Shown here: piece by piece, positions 22,793 to 34,497 of the stretch
How positions within the stretch are numbered: position 1 is the first letter of the stretch
Layout: every line of letters starts with the position of its first letter
Assembly: GCA_963691705.1 (NCBI GenBank)
Contig: OY829543.1
Location: 47,534,564-47,598,563 of the forward strand
DNA from: Viola odorata
Taxonomy: Eukaryota; Streptophyta; Magnoliopsida; Malpighiales; Violaceae
Length of the DNA stretch: 64,000 nt
Direction: 5' to 3'
Made by a program: the position numbers and the translations under genes
The notes under the pieces: generated by a model
Seen by the model: the letters and a program-made list of their open reading frames with translations, nothing else
Database searches by the model: none
Told to the model about the DNA's origin: nothing

Positions 22793-22851
22793 CTCTCGTC
22801 AGATACCGGGCATGTCAGATGGTTTCCATGCAAATTCTCCTTTGCATTTAT

Positions 22852-24120
22852 TCAACAGTTGGACCAACTGCAGCTTTTCCTCTGTGTTGAGGTTATCGCT
22901 AACCAGAAATACGGCTCCGTTACCCCGCTGACTGGGACATAAGTCATTTTATCTACAGGCTGAGTACATTTTTCATAATTTTGCTCATATGGGTCTACCG
23001 TCACGCACACATACCTGTCGCAACTCTTCTGAGTCATAAGCAGATAGCATTCAGCTGCTAACTTCTGATTTCCTCGGATCGAGACCACACCATCCCAGGA
23101 CGGGTATTTCAGCTTTAGATGCTTTTGCGATATCGCCGCTCCAAAACGGTTGAGGAATGGCCGTCCCAATATGGCATTATAAGGTAGATTTAGATCCACC
23201 ACCAAGAATAAAAGCTCCTCAGACCGTTTGGAGGTGTCTTCCTTGAAATATACGGGCAAGGTAGTCACTCCAGTCACTGGGATGGGGACTCTGTCTACCT
23301 CAATAATAGGTTTTTTACAGGGCATAAGCTCGTTGTCTGAACGCTTCAAGAGATTGTAAGCTTCCAACGAGAATAAGTTTACGACACTTCCATTGTCAAC
23401 CAGAGTTCTTCTAACTCCATGGTTAGCGATAATGGGTGTAATTACTAACGCGTCATTATGCGGATACACTACACCCTTCTCGTCCTCTTCAGAAAAGGAT
23501 AATACCATACGATCCAAGGCACTTATCGCTTCACTCTTTATTGTCATGCTAGTTCGTTTCCGCTTATCCCCTAGAGCGGGTATCAACTGTGCGGTTTCAT
23601 CCAGGTAAGGCGTGCCTCCCGCGATGATGTTGATGATAGGGACATCTTCATCATCGATTGTAAGCATTTCCCTGCCTTCTCCCACAGGACCGGTGTCATG
23701 GCCTGGGGGGCAGGATGGTGCCGCCCTGCTATCAGCTACTCTGTTTGTAGGGTTACTTTTAGCTTCTTCTCGTGTTTTTATGGCAAATTCCCCCAGATAG
23801 CCTTCCTCCACCAGGCGTTCTATCGCCGCTTTGAGTTCTCGGCATGCTTTAGTTGAGTGTCCTTTGGCTTTGTCAAATTTGCAATAGGTATTTTCTCTTC
23901 GTCCCAGGATTACCCCCGGTCTTACAGGGGCAGGATAACGGATGGGCAGGTTTCGTTGCTCCACTATTGCTAGTATTTCTGCTCGGGGTAGAATGAAGGA
24001 AGGAGGATCTGAATCATAAACTCGTCCCTTAGGATGATCACTCTGCCGTTGGCCAGAGGGGTCACCAGATTTTCCCTTTGAGGTATTGCCTCTTCTCCGA
24101 TTAAATGTCTTGGGAATGTG
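22852..24120 (-). pseudogene. pro: Gag C-terminal knuckle and protease of element D
   Basis: A degenerate zinc knuckle (CKFDKAKGHSTKAC, the second Cys replaced by Asp) lies near 23850-23890. It is followed by ELKAAIERLVEEGYL, a signature of Tat-type gag. The aspartic protease has LVDNGSVVNLF (about 23380-23400) and AILGRPFLNRFGA (about 23145-23185). The DNGS variant of DTGS is usual in this clade. The main open frame begins at about 23964; the preceding 150 bases contain shifts relative to gag. It would process the Gag-Pol polyprotein. Confidence 0.85.
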
Positions 24121-24124
24121 ATCT

Positions 24125-25511
24125 TTTCACTAAGCGTAATCGTCAACGAATCTATCCTCAGAGGTAGCTGGGATTAGAGCATTAGGTTGGAGGCATGGCG
24201 GGTGGCATGTTCCGAATTATATCCCTATTTTCTTCTTCTTCCATCCTCACATAGTTGTGAGCTTTTAACCTTAACGCATCCAAAGTCGCCGGTGGGTCAA
24301 CCATTAAAGCTTCTCGGAGTTTTCCATAACAACAGTTTCGCTTTAAGGCTTCAATGGCGAAATCAACCGTTACACCTGGTGTTAGCGACATCTCAGTGTC
24401 GAAGTAATGGAGGAAGCTCCTCAAAGATTCCTGAGGTTTCCTGTGTAAGTCGAACAAGGCAGCAGCTAACTTCCTGATAGGGACTGCAGTGCTAAATCGA
24501 CTCCTGAATTTAGTTTCCAACTGCGCGAAACTGTCAATAGACCCACCCGGAAGACCTTCGAACCACAAACGTGCGACCCCTGATAGGGTCATTACAAATA
24601 TTTGACACAAAGCGGCATCATTGTGGGTTTGGAATTGCACAAAATCCTTCACCTTGTTAAGGTGAGAGATGGGATCTCTAGTGCCATCATAGGATTCCGA
24701 GGGGAGCTTTACGTATCTACTGACCCTGTGACGCCTTATGCGTAGGCTAAAGGGGTGGCCCGAAGTATCATCAAGGATTTTCCACGCCTGCCGAGGCGGG
24801 GATGCCTCCAAACGATACCTACGATCTCTCGGATCTCTGATATGATATCACGTGGGAGTCGGACTGCGACTCCTTGGTGACCTAGTTCGATGTCTCCTAC
24901 TGCTGGATCTTTCACTCCCTCCGGGAGACATATCTCTATTATTTTCATTTCTTCTTCCATCCCAACGACCTCTATCCTCCCCACGCCATTGCCGCTCCTC
25001 TTGAGAAATAGGAAATAAAGGTACTTGTGGTATGTACGGCTCTACCATCCTATGAGCAATCTGTACAAGACTGACTGGTGCACTTAATGCGGGCAGCGTT
25101 GATGAGACATTCGCATGCAGCGGGGACGATAGTGGTCTTTCTGTAATGATTGATGGAGTGAAAATGATTTGAGATGCCACACCTGACCCAGAAGCAGCAG
25201 GTGTATATCTGCTAGCCAACTCTGTTAAGTGGTCTAATTGAGCACGAAGGGCTAAAATTGAGCTCGCGAAAGGGTTATTTGCACTATCCACCACTGATCC
25301 CCCCGACTGAGGAGGAAAATGACTTGACCCCGCTATTTGGGACAAAGGAGTACTCGGCTGTAACATAAACGCTCGATAGATCTGACATTCCTGAAGGAAT
25401 TTCTTGCACCGAGGTGGGAGCATCTGAAGTGGCGAAGGCAAAGAGTCGTCTGCGGGTATCAAATGGAAGACTAGAGGACTGAGTCAACAGTGGATCGGAG
25501 TCAGAAGCCAT
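24125..25511 (-). pseudogene. gag: Gag of element D
   Basis: ATG 25511 (MASDSDPLL) begins 65 bases after the PBS. A frameshift between about 25400 and 25510 moves into the frame that carries the Ser/Pro-rich N-terminal region and an Arg/Ser-rich stretch (SSSRRHRTRSPRSRSP). After a TGA near 24848, still in frame, comes the retrotransposon gag domain: YDGTRDPISHLNKVKDF, GVARLWFEGLPGGSI, FRSRF and RKPQESLRSFLHYF. This would be the capsid protein. Another shift occurs near 24185. Confidence 0.87.
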
Positions 25512-25575
25512 AATCTTCAAATTCCCAGAAGAACAGAGCTTGGCTATTAAGGACGCTCACTTAATTAAACCAAGA

Positions 25576-25593
25576 CTCTCAATGAGAGCACCA
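25576..25593 (-). other. Primer binding site of element D
   Basis: On the minus strand it reads TGGTGCTCTCATTGAGAG, three bases inside the 5' LTR end, which is the expected position for a tRNA-primed start. I recall similar sequences from other Tat-type elements but do not assign the tRNA. Confidence 0.7.
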
Positions 25594-25596
25594 ATT

Positions 25597-26123
25597 TGAT
25601 AAGATTCGAGTTTCTGCGGGGGCGGAATAAGGATTATGGCTGTCCGGAATCACTGTGGCTGCTGACCGTGGTACCTGCAAAGCGCTGGAGGGGGGCTCCG
25701 GCGTAGACACTCCGATGGTTAAGTTAGTATGGCTATGAAATTCTGCAGAGATTTTAGTAGAGAATTTGCTCTTACTTTAGATCTAGAATGGGGTGGTATT
25801 TATAGGCAGAAGAGAAGGTGTTACCCCAGGGGGGCGTTATCGAGGGAAGATAACGCCCAGGATGACGTCACCAGGGTGACATCACTTGGGTCCCCAGACA
25901 CAAATATCGCCTATGTGATGCTATCGGCCTTCCTGGGATAGGATGATGCCATGTGGGACCCTCCCCCCCCCCCCCCCCCCCCGCTGATGTCGACTATCCC
26001 AAGGTGCACAACTTATCGTAGGCGGCAACCGGGTGCCGGAGTAAGTCAAGGTCCACAGGGGTCTTCCATTGTCCATGGGTGAGATGACGAACGTACCCTT
26101 GGTCGTTTCATCAATTGTTATCA
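25597..26123 (-). repeat. 5' LTR of element D
   Basis: It begins TGATAAGATTCG on the plus strand and ends GTTATCA, with intact TG/CA ends. A TATA-like CTATAAATA on the minus strand lies near 25796-25805, roughly 320 bp from the LTR start in transcript sense. It carries a run of 20 C at 25963-25982 that is absent from the partner. Confidence 0.93.
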
Positions 26124-26525
26124 CGTGCTGTCACTCTAGGAGGAGGAAATATAAAGTTGTCACTCTAGGAGGAGGAAATATAAAGTTGTCACTCTAGGAG
26201 GAGGAAATATAAAGCTATCACTCTAGGAGGAGGGAATACGTGCTGTCACTCTAGGAGGAGGAAAATATAAAGCTGTCACTCTAGGAGGAGGAAATATAAA
26301 GCTGTCACTCTAGGAGGAGGAAATAATAAAGCTATCACTCTAGGAGGAGGAAATATAAAATGCGTAAATTTAAACGACGTTAATCCCGTAGGAGAAGACG
26401 CGAGGTGCAGAAATAAACTAATCATCACTTTAGGAGGACGAAACATAGATGCTATCACTCTAGGAGAAGGGAATGTATGATGTCACTTTAGGAGGAGAAA
26501 AAATGCAAATGATCACTCTTGGAGG
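26124..26525 (-). repeat. AC 3' UTR 29-bp array, right part
   Basis: This continues the TCACTCTAGGAGGAG array interrupted by D at 10005. Units of about 29 bp run to about 26360 and then decay. The CGTGC at the left border is the target-site duplicate of D. Confidence 0.9.
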
Positions 26526-29500
26526 AGAGAAATACTTTTGTTACCAGCGGCCTTGATACGAACCTAGAATGCATCTGCATCCTGCTCAGGAGGTAACGAC
26601 CTCAAGGACAAGACTTTCCCACGATTTGCAACCGTAAGCAATCCTCACCTGCTATTAGTGTTTGCACTTACGCTCTGAAACAAGGTTAAGTGTTTTACGC
26701 TCATAAAGATGCAACTAACATGATACATAATTTCCAATTCGCAATGTCGGTCCAAGTGAATAGACTTCAAATGAAGATGCACATGCATGGGCATTCTAAT
26801 AATCGATAGGACTATTACGGAAAAGAATGAAAGGACATGAAATGTCCGGAAGGAAGCTGGTTTTGGAAAAGATGTGCTTGATTTTTTTATGAGTTTGAAG
26901 GTTTTTGACGAATGATTCTTTGTCGATTGGCCCTGATGAGGGCGAGGTGCGCGAGTTCCTTCGTTTTTTGCTGGGGATGCTTTCTGGACAGAGTGCATGA
27001 GCTCTTGGATCCGTACCGTGGCTGCTTTCCGGTCGGCCAGGGGCCCTTTTTCTCGATTCTTTGCTGGAGAATGTCGTCGCTGTTCTTTTTGCGACTTGCT
27101 ACTTGAGTTGGCCTTGGGCCCTTTTTCTCGAGTTCTCACTTGGGATGCTTGCTTTAAGGTTTCTTGAGTTGGCCTGCGGCCCTTTTTCTCGAGTCTTTAC
27201 TGGGGAATGTTTTCTTCGTGCTTTCTCGAGTTTAGTTGTCCCCGGGCTGTGCTTGCTTCATCTCTTCGATTGTTTGTATTCTTCGAATGTCTCTGAGCAT
27301 TTCTCCCTTTTCTTTTCTTTTCTTTTCCCTTTTTCCCCTCTCTCATTTTCTTTCTTTTTTTTTCTTCTTTTTTTTTCCTTTTTTTTCTCTCTTTTCTTTT
27401 TCTCTATCCCCCCCATTTTTGATTTTATTTGAAATGCAACAGAGCAGAGCAAGCACAACATTTGTCTTGATCTCTTCTCGTTCTGGCTTAAGGCTTCGAC
27501 CTTCACATTTGGGTTTTTGGCCTTTCTTCGGTGATAGTCCCCAACGATCTTCCAGTGACCTTTTCTATCTCCTTCGTTGTGTACTTGAACTTGGCGTGCT
27601 TTTATTTCCGGCTGGCAATCTTAGCTGAGACTGCTCCTTGGCTCCCGGGGTATGAGTGATAGTGAAGGTTTTGGTAGGAGTGATGACATATGGTGGAAAG
27701 AGGGAAGAAACGAAAAAAAATGGAGAAGATCGTAAAAGTCCCACGTCATTTTATGCGAACTCAACTAGTATCTAGTCAGGCCCTTACACTCATGAAGGAT
27801 ACGGCGTGATGGCTCAAAGATGCTTACCGGGATTTGTTTGTGACTGCTTACGTCGGAGCAAACCGCGGATATAAGAGCAAACAAGTAATATCATGCATGG
27901 CATGTAATTTAGATGGATGCTTTATTTAACAGAGGGATTGAACATTCCCGACCTATGCAATGCATGAAAATGCTTATGAGAGTAGTATGATTTTGTTTTA
28001 GCAGGGCTAAAAAGGGATTTTGATTGATTTTTGATTTTTGATTGATTGATGGTTTGATTGATTGATAGTTTGATTGCTAGGATGTGGGGGACAAATTATT
28101 TGCAAGGGTCTAACGAGAACCTAAGGTTGCCCCAGTGGGCCAGACGACCGTACTCGACTTAAAGCTATAAAAGCGAGCAGGAATGAAAACAAATTTAATG
28201 AAAGGGGGAAGAAAGATGGACTCCCCTAAGATGTGCAGCGGGGATGCAAGGGCGTCTTCCATAAGCTTTATGCGGATGACAATGAGACGATCCGCATCCC
28301 TGCGAAATGAAGAGGGAACAGCGGAGTAGAAGAGAAAGATTGACTTAAAGACAAAAATGACATAAGTTCAGGGATCTCCCTTTCCTTAGCCTAGTTTTTT
28401 TAGGGTGTCTGCGGTGTGGTCCCACGTTCAAGAATGCTTTGCTTTGATTGGTTTCTTTTTCAGCTACTTTGCGGGGACCGCCGATCCAAGTCGGAGTGAG
28501 GATGAGATCCGCATTCTGTCTGTTTACTTACCGACCCTTGCTGGACCTTCGTTGATTGGCTTCGTGATTGCTCGGGGATAAAAGGGAAACCCTCTATCTC
28601 CAAAATATGCAGCGGGGCTGCAAGGGCGTATGCTTACCGTTCTTATGCAGGCAACGAATGGGGGCGACCCAGTCCCTGAAAAGGATATGACGAGAACAAA
28701 TGAGGAGTAAATGCAAGACAATTTTTAGCAAAAGTAACGTGATTGATGAGTGTTAAGCTCTCCCTTTTAGACGGGCTATCCGTAGGTCATTGCGGTGTGA
28801 CTTGCATCGGATGTTGGTTGATGATAGCTTTGCTTTAGATGCTTTGCCGCAGCTCTTGCCTTGGCGTAGGTGATACTTGCAGTCCGGCTGTTCCTCAATT
28901 GAAGGATTGATCTTCACCGTATTGATCATGGTGCGGACGTTGGGAAACGTCTTGAACAAAACAGCATTAAATATGTTGATGGTGGTCCTAGGAGGACAGC
29001 TTTTTGTCGTGCTTTTTCTAGGAGTTGTTGTTAGCATTCCGACGGCTCGGCCGGCATGGGATGGACTTTGTGACTTTGGTCCAGTGTTCGGTCCTTTGAG
29101 ACCCGTTTTTTGCGATGCCGGTTGTGCTGGTAGTACTGCGAGGAAAAGACGTTTCGCTTTAGATGGTGATGGTTTGTCTTAAAATCTTTCCTGATTCGCT
29201 CTTGAAGGTAGCCTGGTGCGGCAATTCAAGAGCTGCTACGAGCGGAACCCTCTAGTTCTATCGCGATGACGAGATGAGACAATACGTCCCTGCAAAACCT
29301 TAAGATTGATTAGTGGCGTTCGTCTAAGCGTCGTGCCTTATGGCTCGAACTACTCCTAGGGAGCCAGCTATGTCATGCCTCCTTTTGTCATCTCACGATT
29401 TTTGAGAAAAAATGAAAGAAAGTTTTTAAAACAACAAGCATCTCCTGAGAAAACTTACTTTATTAATTTCAGGATAAACATTTGAGTGGCACTGTCATGA

Positions 29501-29547
29501 TAAAACCCTATGTCTTTGGTTCGGCCGGATGCAAGGCCCGTGGCGCT
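26526..29547 (-). other. Remainder of AC 3' UTR
   Basis: This non-coding region corresponds, in reverse, to B's 51964-54841. Landmarks are a pyrimidine tract at 27297-27425, a GATT-rich stretch at about 28020-28080, and a 38-nt exon-like segment at 28638-28675 flanked by splice consensus. Small frames here are not supported as genes. Confidence 0.7.
27297..27425. repeat. Long pyrimidine tract (C/T) in AC 3' UTR
   Basis: About 130 bp is almost purely C and T on the plus strand. The equivalent purine tract occurs in B's 3' UTR at 53879-54050. It could form triplex DNA or be a simple-sequence expansion. Confidence 0.85.
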
Positions 29548-30762
29548 TCAGGCGAAGTACATCTTGACAGCATCGGCATTTACCGGTCTTGGTAGATCAT
29601 CTCCGTCCATGTTGGTTAGCATCAGGGCACCCCATGAGAATGCACTTTTAACTAGATAAGGGCCCTCGTACCTTGGGGCCCACTTTCCTTGACTAGCCTC
29701 CTGATGAGGGAGAATTTTCTTCAACACTAAATCCCCAGCCTCGAACTTGCGAGGTCGCACTTTCTTGTTATAAGCGTTGGCCATTCTTTGTTGATATAAT
29801 TGTGCATGGCAGATAGCGGCCAAGCACTTTTCGGGAAGGAGGTTCAGCTGCTCGTACCTTACTCTTGCCCAAACTGATTCTTCTACTTCAGACTCTGCTA
29901 GGATTCTGAGAGAAGGGATTTCAACCTCAAGAGGAATCACGGCTTCCATGCCATAAACTAATGAGTAGGGAGTTGCCACTGTAGACGTACGGGTTGCTAT
30001 CCGGTAAGCATGCAGTGCGAAGGAAAGCATGTCATGCCAATCTTTGTGAGTGATTACCATCTTTTGGATGATCCTCTTCAGGTTTTTGTTTGCTGCTTCG
30101 ACTGCACCATTCATCTTTGGTCGATATGGTGACGAGTTTCGGTGCTTCACCTTCTAACGTTGGCGAAGACCGTCGATCATTTTTCCGTTGAGATTGGTGC
30201 CGTTGTCCGCGATGATGGTTTCTAGGACCCCATGACGGCAAATGATATTTCTCTCAATGAATCGCATGGTCATTTTCTGAGTGATGTTGGAGTAAGAGGT
30301 GATCTCTACCCATTTGGTGAAGTAGTCGATTGCTACAAGGATGAAGCGATGGCCATTAGAGGCTGTTGGGTGAATTTGGTCGATGATGTCAATTCCCCAC
30401 ATCGCAAAAGGCCAAGGCGATGTCATGCTGAAGAGAGGGGTTGGAGGGACATGGAGATGGTCCACGTAGATTTGACATTTGTGGCACTTCCGGAAATAGC
30501 TGATGCAATCTCGTTCGATGGTAAGCCAAAAATACCCTTGCCTCATTATCTGTCTGGCCATCATGTGCCCACTTGCGTGTGTGGAACAAACCCCCTCGTG
30601 GATTTCCATTATGATTCTTTTTGCCTCGGCCATGGTGACGCAGCGAAGCAAAGCTCCATCAGCTCTCCTTTTATATAGAACCTCGCCGTCGAGGTAGAAA
30701 TCTAGTGTTAAGCGTTGGAGGGTCTTTTTGCTAACCCGGCTTGCCCCCGGTGGATACTCCCG
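29548..30762 (-). pseudogene. pol: Integrase of Ogre element AC
   Basis: The HHCC module lies at about 30450-30600 (HEGVCSTHASGH and CHKCQ). DDE residues sit in WGIDIIDQI, TIIADNGTNL and PKMNGAVEAANKN, and the C-terminal domain includes KFEAGDLVLKK and APRYEGPYLV. The frame is interrupted by a TAG at 30152-30154 (a Trp codon in B) and by a 1-bp insertion near 30763 that separates it from the upstream domain. The sequence corresponds closely to B's integrase. It lies directly before the 3' UTR, so it is the last coding segment. Confidence 0.92.
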
Positions 30763-31420
30763 GTTTTCTGATGAATTGTGCTAAGTCATGGAACCAAGGC
30801 TTCCCATCGGGTTCCTCTTCTAAGGCTACGCAGCATGCTGGAATTTCCTTTACTTCTACCCTCAAAGGCTGAAGCATTACTCCGCACTCTAACTTGAACA
30901 TCGATGCCAATGTGGCTAATGCGTCTGCGAAACGGTTCTTTTCTCTGTCGACTCGGTCGAACTTGGTTTCCTCAAATTCCCGTGTGAGTTGGGTGAGTAA
31001 CTTTTGATAAGGGATGAGCTTGGAATCCCGTGTCTACCATAGATCCTGGGCTTGGTAGATGACGAGTGTTGAATCGCTGAAGATTCGAAGCTTCTTTACT
31101 TTTAAGTCGATGGCTGCTATCAGACCGCTGATGCATGCCTCATACTCCGCGATGTTATTGGTGCATGGGAAGTTCAATTTGCATGCTATGGGGAATTGAC
31201 GGCCATCTGGGGCTATGACCACGACTCCCACTCCCTTGCCCGAGAGGTTCACCGCACCATCGAAGAACATGGTCCACCAGTCATGTTCTCGGAGATCTTC
31301 TGCGATTCCATCTTCAATCACTATGATCTCCCCATCGGGGAAGTCGAAGCTCAACGACTCATACTCGTCCGAGGCATGATCAACCAAGTGATCTGCGAGG
31401 GCGCTTGCTTTAACCGCTTT
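30763..31420 (-). pseudogene. pol: Second (archaeal-type) RNase H of AC
   Basis: WTMFFDGAVNLSGKG, NNIAEYEACISGL and FSDSTLVIYQ supply the acidic RNase H residues. The first half is open to a stop at 31034-31036 (Gln to stop relative to B). The downstream part continues to about 30790 and includes a second stop near 30785. It is the additional RNase H typical of Ogre/Tat elements. Confidence 0.85.
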
Positions 31421-32807
31421 CTAGGTTACATAGATAATCTCGTGCTCAGCTAATAAGACTTGCCATCTACAAATGCGACTTGACAGGTACGGCTTTTCGA
31501 AGATGTATTTCACGGGATCCATGCGAGAGATTAACCACGTCGTGTAATACAACATGTACTGCCAAAGTCTTCGGGCGCACCATGCTAGGGCGCAACAAGT
31601 TCGTTCCAACATAGAGTAGCGCATCTCACATTCGTTGATTTTTTTGCTGAGGTAGTAGATGGATTGTTCACGCCTTCCGGACTCATCGTGCTGTCCCAAA
31701 ATGCAACCCATGGCGCTAGCCGTGACTGTCATGTACATGAGCAAGGGACGTCCTGGCATCGGGGGAACTAGTACCGGTGGGCTTTGCAGATATGTCTTAA
31801 TTTTCTCGAAGGCTTTCTGGCAGTCTTCGTCCCATTCTGCATCTCCGTGTTTCCTTAGCATTTTGAACATCAGCTCGCAAGTAAGTGTTAACTGGCTGAT
31901 AAAGCGAGCGATGTAGTTGATGCGTCCTAAGAAGCTTCGTACTTCTGTTTCGGTGCTAGGAGCGGGTAGCTCTTGAATTGCTTTTATCTTATCAGGATCC
32001 ACTTCTATGCCTTTGTTGCTGACGATGAATCTTAACAACTTTCCTGAGGTCACTCCAAAGGTACACTTAGCTGGGTTTAGTCGTAGCCGAAATTGCCTCA
32101 ATCTTTCGAATACCTTCTTCAGGATGTCTACATGATCTTGCGTGCCGCGTGATTTGGCTATCATGTCGTCGACATATATTTCCAATTCTTTATGCATCAT
32201 GTCATGGAAAAGGGTAACGGCCGCACGTTGGTACGTGGCTCCTGCGTTCTTTAATCCGAAGGGTATCACTTTGTAGCAGAAGGTTCCCCAGGGCGTGATG
32301 AAGGTCATCTTTTCACCTGTCCTCGGGTGCCATCTTGATCTGGTTGTACCCCGAAAATCCGTCCATGAAAGAGAACATGTCATTTCTGGCGGCACTATCT
32401 ACCAAGATGTCGATATGGGGAAGAGGGAAGTCGTCTTTAGGGCTGGCTCGATTGAGATCCCGAAAGTCCACGCACATGTGAACTTTCCCATCCTTTTTAG
32501 GCACTGGCACTATATTGGCGATCCATTCTGGGTACTCGGCAACTCTCAAGAAACTGGCATCCAGCTGCTTGGTAACTTCTTCTTTGATTTTCAGAAGGAT
32601 GTCTGGATGCATCCTCCAAAGTTTTTGTTTGACCGGCTTAAACTCAGGCTTTAACGGGATATGATGCTCAACTATCCCGGGATCGAGACCTGGCATATCG
32701 GCGTATGACCATGCGAATACGTCGGAGTAGTTTTTGAGGAGAGAAATCAACCTTTCTCTCTGAGTCGTATCCAGGTTTTATCAAGACAATCCGAATTAAC
32801 ATTCATC
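31421..32807 (-). pseudogene. pol: Reverse transcriptase and first RNase H of AC
   Basis: RT motifs are SFMDGFSGYNQIKM, VIPFGLKNAGATYQR and an intact catalytic YVDDMIAKS, followed by a degenerate Gypsy RNase H (IYYLSKKINECEMRY). Three lesions are visible against B. A deletion matching B 48560-48740 (181 bp, out of frame) lies just after the start near 32775. A 1-bp insertion lies near 32318. A TAG at 31421-31423 replaces a Gln codon. The catalytic residues survive although the frame does not. Confidence 0.92.
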
Positions 32808-32953
32808 CTGAAATTAAAATGCGAAAAGAAGAGGCGCGTAAAATGAAAATTGCATATATATTTGATTTTTAACAAAAGGGGAACGTGAGTTCCTACAAAA
32901 ATATTTTCGTGAGAAAACGTGCAAACATATATTTTTCTAAAAGGAGTAATTAC
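32808..32953 (-). other. Predicted intron between protease and RT of AC
   Basis: On the minus strand the donor is TCTCC|GTAATTACTCC and the acceptor TTTTAATTTCAG|GATGAA, giving 146 bp. It matches the B intron at 48372-48524. An intron at this place is a known feature of Ogre elements. No transcript evidence is available here. Confidence 0.65.
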
Positions 32954-33190
32954 GGAGAGACATCCGGAAGCATGGTGATGGTCCAGTTGCACACAGACTC
33001 CCCTGACTGAACCAGGCGACGATTCTTTTCCTCTTAGAGTGCAGATACGGAGGTCTGATACCCTGATTGGATTTTCATTGATGGATTCAACGGCGAAGGG
33101 GAACGTGGTTCTAATATGGGGGATTGACATTTTGCCCTCTGGCGCAGAACGTCCAAATAGCTTAGCCAGCTGCTTTTCTTTCTTTTCTTG
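32954..33190 (-). pseudogene. pro: Protease C-terminal tail of AC, cut at a rearrangement
   Basis: About 80 codons match B 48125-48371 (MSIPHIRTTFPFA, NPIRVSDLRICTL). The protease active site and everything upstream are missing. At 33190/33191 the sequence switches to plus-strand 3' UTR of the Ogre family, so this is a rearrangement breakpoint and not a gene start. Confidence 0.85.
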
Positions 33191-33557
33191 GTCAAGTGAT
33201 CATCCCCCCAGTGGGGCTGTCGTTTACATTTTCGTAAAATTACTTTCCGTCCCCGGTAGAGTAGTTGTCATTTACATTCCCTGCAACTTATGTGCCTCTC
33301 AATACCCGAGCAGATCTAAGTTTACGTCTTTGCAGGATCAACAACCTATCTCCTCCCAGAGTGACGTCAAGCAAGCACCTGGTATCCCCAGTAACAGCAT
33401 CAATCAATCTCCTCCTCCCAGAGCGACATCAAGCAACTACCTCCTCCCAGAGCGACCTCATCACTGTAAGTTTGAGGTAAGACCTGCCGTGTCGCCAAAA
33501 TTCGGATATCTAGGGGCAACTGTCTTTACTGCTTATCAAATACTTCGATAAGACAGT

Positions 33558-33571
33558 AAAGAGGGGGCAAC
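33558..33571 (+). other. Polypurine tract (copy before LTR 33572)
   Basis: AAAGAGGGGGCAAC lies directly before TGTTGATACCC. A PPT before an LTR marks that LTR as a 3' LTR by origin, although it occupies the 5' LTR position of element B. Confidence 0.9.
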
Positions 33572-34487
33572 TGTTGATACCCGAATTTTGACGCCATTTT
33601 TATTTAATTTTAGCATTTCTGTTATTTAGTTAATTTACAGTCATTTTCAGTTGATTTAATGTCGCTAGCATTCTTAGGTGTTTCGTTGCATTTTAGCATC
33701 ATCGTTAGCATCGTCAGCTTTCGAAATCGCATTTTTAATTTTTCGGCATGTATTTTCATTATTATCATCATTAATATTTTTAGCCTTAAAAGTCACATTT
33801 TTTACTATCCGGCAGTCGTTTGCTAGTTTTTTCTTCGTTTTAGGTCATCTCATGATTTTTAGGATTTTTTATGTTTTAGCGCATTTTTTAGTATTTTTAT
33901 TATTTTATTATTATTTTCATTCGAGCTTTTATTGGACCCGAGTAAGTCTGCTCGGACAATAGCTCGACTTTAAAATGTTTTCCATCAACTAGTTGCAAGA
34001 TTTTTTTCTGCTCGCAACGGTCTACAGCGTTTCGTGTAATTTTTGGCGTAACGTCTTTATTTTTCCGTTCAAACGTTTCACGTTTTTGAACGCAAAAATA
34101 AACATGTTAAACGAAAAATTCTCGTCATTCGCTGTAGACGGTTAAACCCGTCGTATTTTTCTCTATGCGACGGTACCTTCGGCTCGGAAAGTCAGAACGT
34201 TTGGTCGCGGGAACCGGCTCGAGGCCATTTAAATCAGATGAAAGTCCATTTGATCATGGCCATTGATCTGGTCAACCAACGAAAGTCAACCAGATCAATG
34301 GCCCTTGATTTAATGTGCATAATGCACATGCACAGTGCCGGAGAACCCACAGCCACGTCTTCGCCCGCGCCACCTGCTCCCATCACAGCCACGTCTTAGC
34401 CCGTAGCTCCCTAGCTCCGCCATCATCACGTCCAGCCCCTCCTCCACGCGCAGCCCCTCCGTCCGGCCACCACGCGACCCTTTTGGC

Positions 34488-34497
34488 TATAAATAGC
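34488..34497 (+). promoter_or_regulatory. TATA box of B LTR
   Basis: CTATAAATAG lies in a GC-rich surrounding about 0.92 kb into the LTR; the second copy is at 57459-57468. The solo LTR E has the same 10-mer on the minus strand. Confidence 0.75.

Larger units (their letters stand above)
10006..26123 (-). mobile_element. Element D: Tat/Retand-like retrotransposon with antisense gene cassette (16.1 kb)
   Basis: Terminal repeats lie at 10006-10514 and 25597-26123, flanked by CGTGG (10001-10005) and CGTGC (26124-26128). The native sequence seen in another array unit near 26237 is CGTGC, so the left duplicate has one mutation. Minus-strand order from the right is LTR, PBS, gag, protease, RT, RNase H, second RNase H, integrase, a 93-bp repeat zone, then a 7-kb region with four plus-strand ORFs, then the 3' LTR. 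The LTRs differ by roughly 5% by eye, so it is not recent. Tat/Retand relatives are known to carry antisense ORFs in this position; assignment to Retand is inference. Confidence 0.88.

Noticed and set aside
27061..27628. Hydrophobic Phe/Leu-rich 'membrane' proteins
   Set aside because: They are a translation of the C/T tract in AC's 3' UTR; the composition alone explains Phe, Leu and Ser.
33678..33962. Phe-rich 94-aa frame with apparent membrane segments (also 56650-56934)
   Set aside because: It lies in LTR U3 upstream of the TATA box; its T-rich composition accounts for it.
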